Shown here: positions 6,889 through 9,323 of the stretch, in pieces
How positions within the stretch are numbered: the stretch's first letter is position 1
Layout of the letters: each line of letters opens with the position of its first letter
DNA from: an uncultured Lachnospiraceae bacterium
Lineage (GTDB): Bacteria > Bacillota > Clostridia > Lachnospirales > Lachnospiraceae
Direction: 5' to 3'
Assembly (NCBI GenBank): GCA_902803635.1
Contig: CADCQU010000393.1
Coordinates: forward strand, 1-9,323
Length of the DNA stretch: 9,323 nucleotides
The notes under the pieces: model-generated
The model's input: the letters and a program-made list of their open reading frames with translations, nothing else
Database searches by the model: none
Told to the model about the DNA's origin: nothing
Position numbers and translations under genes: made by a program

Positions 6889-7617
6889 ATGCCTCTTGAA
6901 AAGTATATTGCTGCGGACCTGCTTGCAAAATACGAGTTTTATAATTACGGTCATGCGCTCGAAATATTGCATGAGTCTTTCCCGAAGGAGTGGGAGGAGA
7001 TTCAGGATTGTCTTCGCAGGATTCGCCTGACGGTTGCGGATATTTGCAGGGCCGGTGGAAATGAATCACCGATTCCTAAGAAATTTGATGATATCCTATA
7101 TCCCTATGGATGGAAGGAGATACGCATTTCCGGGGATTTGGTGGTCAAAAAATATCCCCGACAAACCGCCCAGCGGAGGGGAAGATTTGCGGATACGCCC
7201 TACGATGTGGAAACGATTGAAGGCTATATTGACGGTCATAACATCGATTTTTTGAAAAATAGGGTTGCCTTCGATTTGGAGTGGAACAGCAAAGATCAGA
7301 CATTTGACAGAGATCTTCTCGCCTTTCGAACATATTTTGACTGTGGATTGATTGATTTGGGTGTGATCGTGACGAGGGCGGAGGATTTGAATCAGGTGTT
7401 CAAAGAAGTAAAAGACGAGGCGGGACAACCTCTTATGAAAAAATACGGGGCAAGCACCACTTGGATAGGGAAGCTAACCTATCGCCTGGATTCACGAAGA
7501 AATGGCGGCTGTCCCGTCCTTGCAATTGGAATCAGAAAGGAATGTATCGATGGTTACGGAATCCTTGATGCATACAATTCAAGATTTACAGAATTTCACG
7601 AAGGGAAGGAAGTATAA
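6889..7617 (+). CDS. Probable type II restriction endonuclease, BglII-like (PD-(D/E)xK)
   Basis: This 242-residue soluble protein resembles the BglII-type endonucleases (PF09195 style). The key stretch runs from residue 115: Asp-Gly-His-Asn-Ile-Asp120-Phe-Leu-Lys-Asn-Arg-Val, then Phe-Asp-Leu-Glu131-Trp-Asn133-Ser-Lys-Asp, then Phe-Asp-Arg-Asp-Leu and Phe-Arg. By analogy with BglII, where Asp84, Glu93 and Gln95 form the active site, Asp120, Glu131 and Asn133 are the likely metal-binding and catalytic residues. That mapping is inferred. AAGGAGG at 6874-6880 gives a well-spaced ribosome site for ATG 6889. The 3' end overlaps the methyltransferase, which is the strongest support for a restriction role. 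Recognition sequence is unknown. The gene itself contains one AGATCT at 7311-7316. Composition is AT-richer than the kinase before it and hisH after it, consistent with horizontal arrival. Confidence 0.82.
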   Translation: MPLEKYIAADLLAKYEFYNYGHALEILHESFPKEWEEIQDCLRRIRLTVADICRAGGNESPIPKKFDDILYPYGWKEIRISGDLVVKKYPRQTAQRRGRFADTPYDVETIEGYIDGHNIDFLKNRVAFDLEWNSKDQTFDRDLLAFRTYFDCGLIDLGVIVTRAEDLNQVFKEVKDEAGQPLMKKYGASTTWIGKLTYRLDSRRNGGCPVLAIGIRKECIDGYGILDAYNSRFTEFHEGKEV

Positions 7618-8248
7618 TACGATCTATGCGGATCCTCCGTGGCAGTTCCAGAACCGAACCGGGAAGGTGGCCCCCGAACACAAACGGTTGAGCCGCTATG
7701 CAACCATGACGATTGAAGAAATCAAGCAGCTTCCAGTAGCGGAGCTTGCCGATGAGAAAGCACACTTGTACCTCTGGGTTCCAAATGCGCTTCTTCCTGA
7801 TGGATTGGCCGTAATGGATGCCTGGGGCTTTGAATATAAATCCAATCTGATCTGGGAGAAAGTTCGAAAGGACGGGGGTCCGGATGGCCGTGGAGTAGGT
7901 TTTTATTTTCGGAACGTTACGGAAATGTTGCTTTTCGGAATTAAGAAAAAGAGCGCACCCAATCGGACGCTTGCACCGGCAAGGTCACAGGTCAATCTGA
8001 TTCGGACCATGAAGCGGGAACATAGCCGGAAGCCGGACGAGATGATTCCAATTATTGAGGCCTGCAGTCAGGCACCAAGGATAGAATTATTTGCGAGAGG
8101 GGATCGAGACGGCTGGGATATGTGGGGCGATCAGGCAAATGCCTCCTACGAACCGACTTGGAGCACGTACAGCAATCATACCGTAGCGGGTTCGATGGAT
8201 GCGGGACCGAGCTACGTGGCGGAAGAAGGCGCACCTATGCATACATAA
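7550..8248 (+). CDS. MT-A70 family DNA adenine methyltransferase (modification partner)
   Basis: This 232-residue, SAM-dependent methyltransferase has the MT-A70 signature Asp28-Pro-Pro-Trp31 preceded by Thr-Ile-Tyr-Ala, then Leu-Tyr-Leu-Trp-Val-Pro-Asn, Trp-Gly-Phe, and the closing Glu-Leu-Phe-Ala-Arg plus Arg-Asp-Gly-Trp-Asp-Met-Trp-Gly. Bacterial members such as M.MunI are N6-adenine DNA methyltransferases of restriction systems, so it likely protects host DNA from the overlapping endonuclease. ATG 7550 has AAGGA eight bases upstream (7537-7541) and overlaps the endonuclease by 68 bases. ATG 7502 and ATG 7568 are in-frame alternatives. The last 35-40 residues (Ser/Thr/Ala-rich) extend past the conserved core. 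No separate target-recognition domain is apparent, so specificity may reside in loops or the tail. Which base it methylates follows from the family and is not proven here. Confidence 0.88.
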   Translation: MVTESLMHTIQDLQNFTKGRKYNTIYADPPWQFQNRTGKVAPEHKRLSRYATMTIEEIKQLPVAELADEKAHLYLWVPNALLPDGLAVMDAWGFEYKSNLIWEKVRKDGGPDGRGVGFYFRNVTEMLLFGIKKKSAPNRTLAPARSQVNLIRTMKREHSRKPDEMIPIIEACSQAPRIELFARGDRDGWDMWGDQANASYEPTWSTYSNHTVAGSMDAGPSYVAEEGAPMHT

Positions 8249-8390
8249 AAATGCAAAAATCTACAGAAGGCGTTGTGCACGGAGTTTAGAGTTATTGAAA
8301 GTGTAAATACGCTTTTGGGACAGTAGCTTGCGGTTTTCCATTCTCCGTTGTAGGAGATGGAGAAGGTTGGGAGAGCAGAGGAGGAGGCAA
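8249..8390 (+). other. Leader region between the methyltransferase and hisH
   Basis: This 142-base gap has no gene. It holds a TTGAAA at 8295-8300 without a convincing -10 partner. It also has a short imperfect hairpin around 8339-8359 (CTCC and GGAG arms, extended by CCAT/ATGG with one bulged T, loop GTTGTA) that lacks a T run and so does not look like a terminator. A GGCAAATG octamer overlaps the end of the ribosome-binding purine tract and the hisH ATG. Confidence 0.5.
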
Positions 8391-8996
8391 ATGGTCGCGA
8401 TTGTGGATTATGATGCCGGGAACACGAAGAGTGTGTGGAAGGCGTTTACGCATCTGGGCGCAGAGGCTAGGCTCACGAGGGAGCCGGAGGAGATTCTGGC
8501 GGCGGAGCGGGTGGTTCTGCCCGGGGTCGGCGCCTTCGGGGATGCGATGGGGAAGCTCTCGCATTTTGGGCTCGTGGACGTCCTCAAGGAGGCCGCCGGA
8601 TCCGGGAAGCCCTTCCTAGGCATTTGCCTTGGGGAGCAGCTCCTCTTTGAGCGGAGCGAGGAGAGCCCGGGCGTTGCGGGACTCGGCATTTTCAAGGGCG
8701 AGTGCCGGAGGTTTACGGCGAAGGAGGGCTACAAAATCCCCCAGATTGGCTGGAACAGCCTGCATTTGCAAAATGACGGGCGGCTCTTTGCCGGGCTTTC
8801 GGAGGGAATCTTCGTCTATTTTGTGCATTCCTATTATGTACATGCAGAGGATAGAAATATTGTGAAGGCCATTTGCCAATATACGGACGCGGCGGACGCT
8901 TCGATTGAGTCGGCAAATGTCTTCGCCTGCCAGTTCCACCCGGAAAAATCGGGCGCGGCGGGGCTGCAAATGTTGAGGAATTTCCTTGCGATATAA
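8391..8996 (+). CDS. hisH: Imidazole glycerol phosphate synthase, glutaminase subunit HisH
   Basis: This is a 201-residue class I glutamine amidotransferase. It releases ammonia from glutamine for HisF, which forms imidazole glycerol phosphate and AICAR in histidine synthesis. Visible: the N-terminal Asp-Tyr-Asp-Ala-Gly-Asn, the Leu-Pro-Gly-Val-Gly-Ala-Phe oxyanion strand region, nucleophile Cys79 in Gly-Ile-Cys-Leu-Gly-Glu-Gln, Ile-Gly-Trp-Asn-Ser-Leu, His-Ser-Tyr-Tyr, and the catalytic His183 and Glu185 in Phe-His-Pro-Glu-Lys-Ser-Gly. Length is normal (about 200). ATG 8391 is fixed by AGGAGG at 8379-8384, six bases upstream. An earlier in-frame ATG at 8328 would add a non-homologous leader. 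hisF and hisA, its usual neighbours, do not follow in the window, so it is either the last gene of a broken-up set or a solitary copy. No clear promoter was found in 8249-8390. Confidence 0.95.
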   Translation: MVAIVDYDAGNTKSVWKAFTHLGAEARLTREPEEILAAERVVLPGVGAFGDAMGKLSHFGLVDVLKEAAGSGKPFLGICLGEQLLFERSEESPGVAGLGIFKGECRRFTAKEGYKIPQIGWNSLHLQNDGRLFAGLSEGIFVYFVHSYYVHAEDRNIVKAICQYTDAADASIESANVFACQFHPEKSGAAGLQMLRNFLAI

Positions 8997-9045
8997 GGCT
9001 GAACTTTTATAAATGAGATTTCAATTTTATCATGCTTTCATGTTT

Positions 9046-9110
9046 CCTATTGGTGGCGGAAATAAGCTCAAAACCTGATTTTAGTATTTTGAGCTTAACG
9101 GAAGCTTCCC
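9046..9110. repeat. Palindromic hairpin repeat, copy 1
   Basis: Perfect 11-bp arms TAAGCTCAAAA (9063-9073) and TTTTGAGCTTA (9087-9097) with a 13-base loop. The unit is preceded by TTGGTGGCGGA, beginning 13 bases before the stem, and followed by ACGGAAGCTTCCC. It lies 50 bases after hisH and could act as a transcript end, though no T run follows. Confidence 0.9.
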
Positions 9111-9128
9111 TTTGGCGATGGAAGCGTT
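9108..9128. repeat. Partial copy of the hairpin-repeat flank
   Basis: The segment contains TTTGGCGATGGAAGCG, which matches the flank that precedes each hairpin (TTGGTGACGGA type) but has no stem after it. It explains why copies 1 and 2 are 82 bases apart while copies 2 and 3 are 63 apart, and suggests a deletion or slipped duplication in the array. Confidence 0.6.
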
Positions 9129-9191
9129 CCTTTGGTGACGGATATAAGCTCAAAAGCCTGAATTTGAGTTTTTGAGCTTAACGGTAGCTTT
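9129..9191. repeat. Palindromic hairpin repeat, copy 2
   Basis: The same perfect arms lie at 9145-9155 and 9170-9180 with a 14-base loop. The flank TTGGTGACGGA again starts 13 bases before the stem, and ACGGTAGCTTT follows it. The loop has drifted from copy 1 while both arms are unchanged. Confidence 0.9.
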
Positions 9192-9243
9192 CCCTTGGTG
9201 ACGGAAATAAGCTCAAAAACATGATTATGAGATTTTGAGCTTA
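9192..9243. repeat. Palindromic hairpin repeat, copy 3
   Basis: Identical arms at 9208-9218 and 9233-9243 with a 14-base loop, and the TTGGTGACGGA flank 13 bases before the stem. The right-hand flank found after copies 1 and 2 (ACGG and AGCTT) is missing. Unrelated sequence starts directly at 9244, so this copy is cut short at its right edge. Confidence 0.9.
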
Positions 9244-9323
9244 GGAACTGTTCATCAATAACTCAGGAAATCTGCTTGTCTAAATTCCGCCCTGACTGCG
9301 TTGTCGTCAGTCGGCGATGCCCG
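9244..9323. other. Unassigned sequence at the right edge, possible boundary of another repeat or a gene end
   Basis: No gene can be named here. On the minus strand a frame is open from the window edge to a TGA at 9255-9257, giving 22 codons ending Ala-Asp-Phe-Leu-Ser-Tyr. That is short enough to occur by chance. GACTG (9294-9298) and CAGTC (9308-9312) form a 5-bp inverted repeat. The abrupt change from the hairpin array suggests a junction. The stretch 8997-9045, just after hisH, is AT-rich and shows no gene or clear terminator. Confidence 0.3.

Larger units (their letters stand above)
2510..8919. repeat. Dispersed octamer GGCAAATG / CATTTGCC, 13 exact copies
   Basis: Exact GGCAAATG starts at 2510, 3049, 4233, 4281, 6015, 6501, 8134, 8386 and 8912. 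The complement CATTTGCC starts at 4548, 5343, 8621 and 8870. A given octamer on either strand should occur about 0.3 times in 9.3 kb at even base composition. Copies fall in wecC, wecB, the NusG-II gene (two), the response-regulator leader, the kinase (three), the end of the methyltransferase, the hisH start and hisH (three). Bases on either side share no consensus, so the core is eight bases. The 7-mer GCAAATG preceded by T adds four more: both strands of the perfect palindrome CATTTGCAAATG at 2252-2263, one at 8763-8770 and one at 8965-8972. Function is unknown. A DNA uptake signal or Chi-like site are the leading ideas. Confidence 0.8.

Noticed and set aside
7464..7483. Inverted repeat GATAGG...CCTATC inside the endonuclease gene, shortly before the methyltransferase start.
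   Set aside because: A single 6-bp dyad with an 8-base loop in coding sequence is expected by chance. No promoter elements accompany it.
9046..9243. The three palindromic repeats considered as a CRISPR array.
   Set aside because: Each unit is an internally symmetric hairpin with nearly conserved flanks. There are no unique spacers of uniform size and no cas genes in the window.

Overview
The window looks like a chromosomal segment from a Gram-positive Clostridia-type bacterium, most likely Lachnospiraceae. That placement is an inference from protein style: the OmpR-type response regulator and its VanS-like kinase, the NusG domain II membrane protein, and strong AGGAGG-type ribosome binding sites. 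I cannot confirm the species. All eight complete genes, and the partial gene at the left edge, lie on the + strand.

Region 1 (1-4046) is the end of a surface-polysaccharide locus. It holds the C-terminal end of a membrane protein that looks like a Wzy-type repeat-unit polymerase, a Wzx-type flippase, UDP-N-acetyl-D-mannosamine dehydrogenase (wecC-like) and UDP-N-acetylglucosamine 2-epimerase (wecB-like). The last two convert UDP-GlcNAc to UDP-ManNAc and then UDP-ManNAcA, so the polymer probably contains N-acetylmannosaminuronic acid. The flippase and polymerase would export and assemble it. This part is AT-richer than what follows.

Region 2 (4063-6773) holds a small single-pass NusG domain II protein, then a GC-rich two-component system (response regulator and sensor kinase, 3 bases apart) closed by a textbook Rho-independent terminator.

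Region 3 (6809-8248) has a strong promoter driving a probable type II restriction-modification pair: a BglII-like endonuclease overlapping an MT-A70 family adenine methyltransferase. It is AT-richer than its neighbours and looks like an inserted module.

Region 4 (8391-8996) is hisH, the glutaminase subunit of imidazole glycerol phosphate synthase, without hisF next to it in the window. Downstream (8997-9323) there is no convincing gene. It holds three copies of a palindromic hairpin repeat and then a possible edge of another element.

The most unusual signal is the octamer GGCAAATG (or its complement CATTTGCC). It occurs 13 times in 9.3 kb, against about 0.3 expected by chance. The sites are in different genes, frames and orientations, and one overlaps the hisH start codon. 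None occurs in 1-2509 or in 6509-8133. This resembles a genome-wide signal such as a DNA uptake sequence or a Chi-like site.
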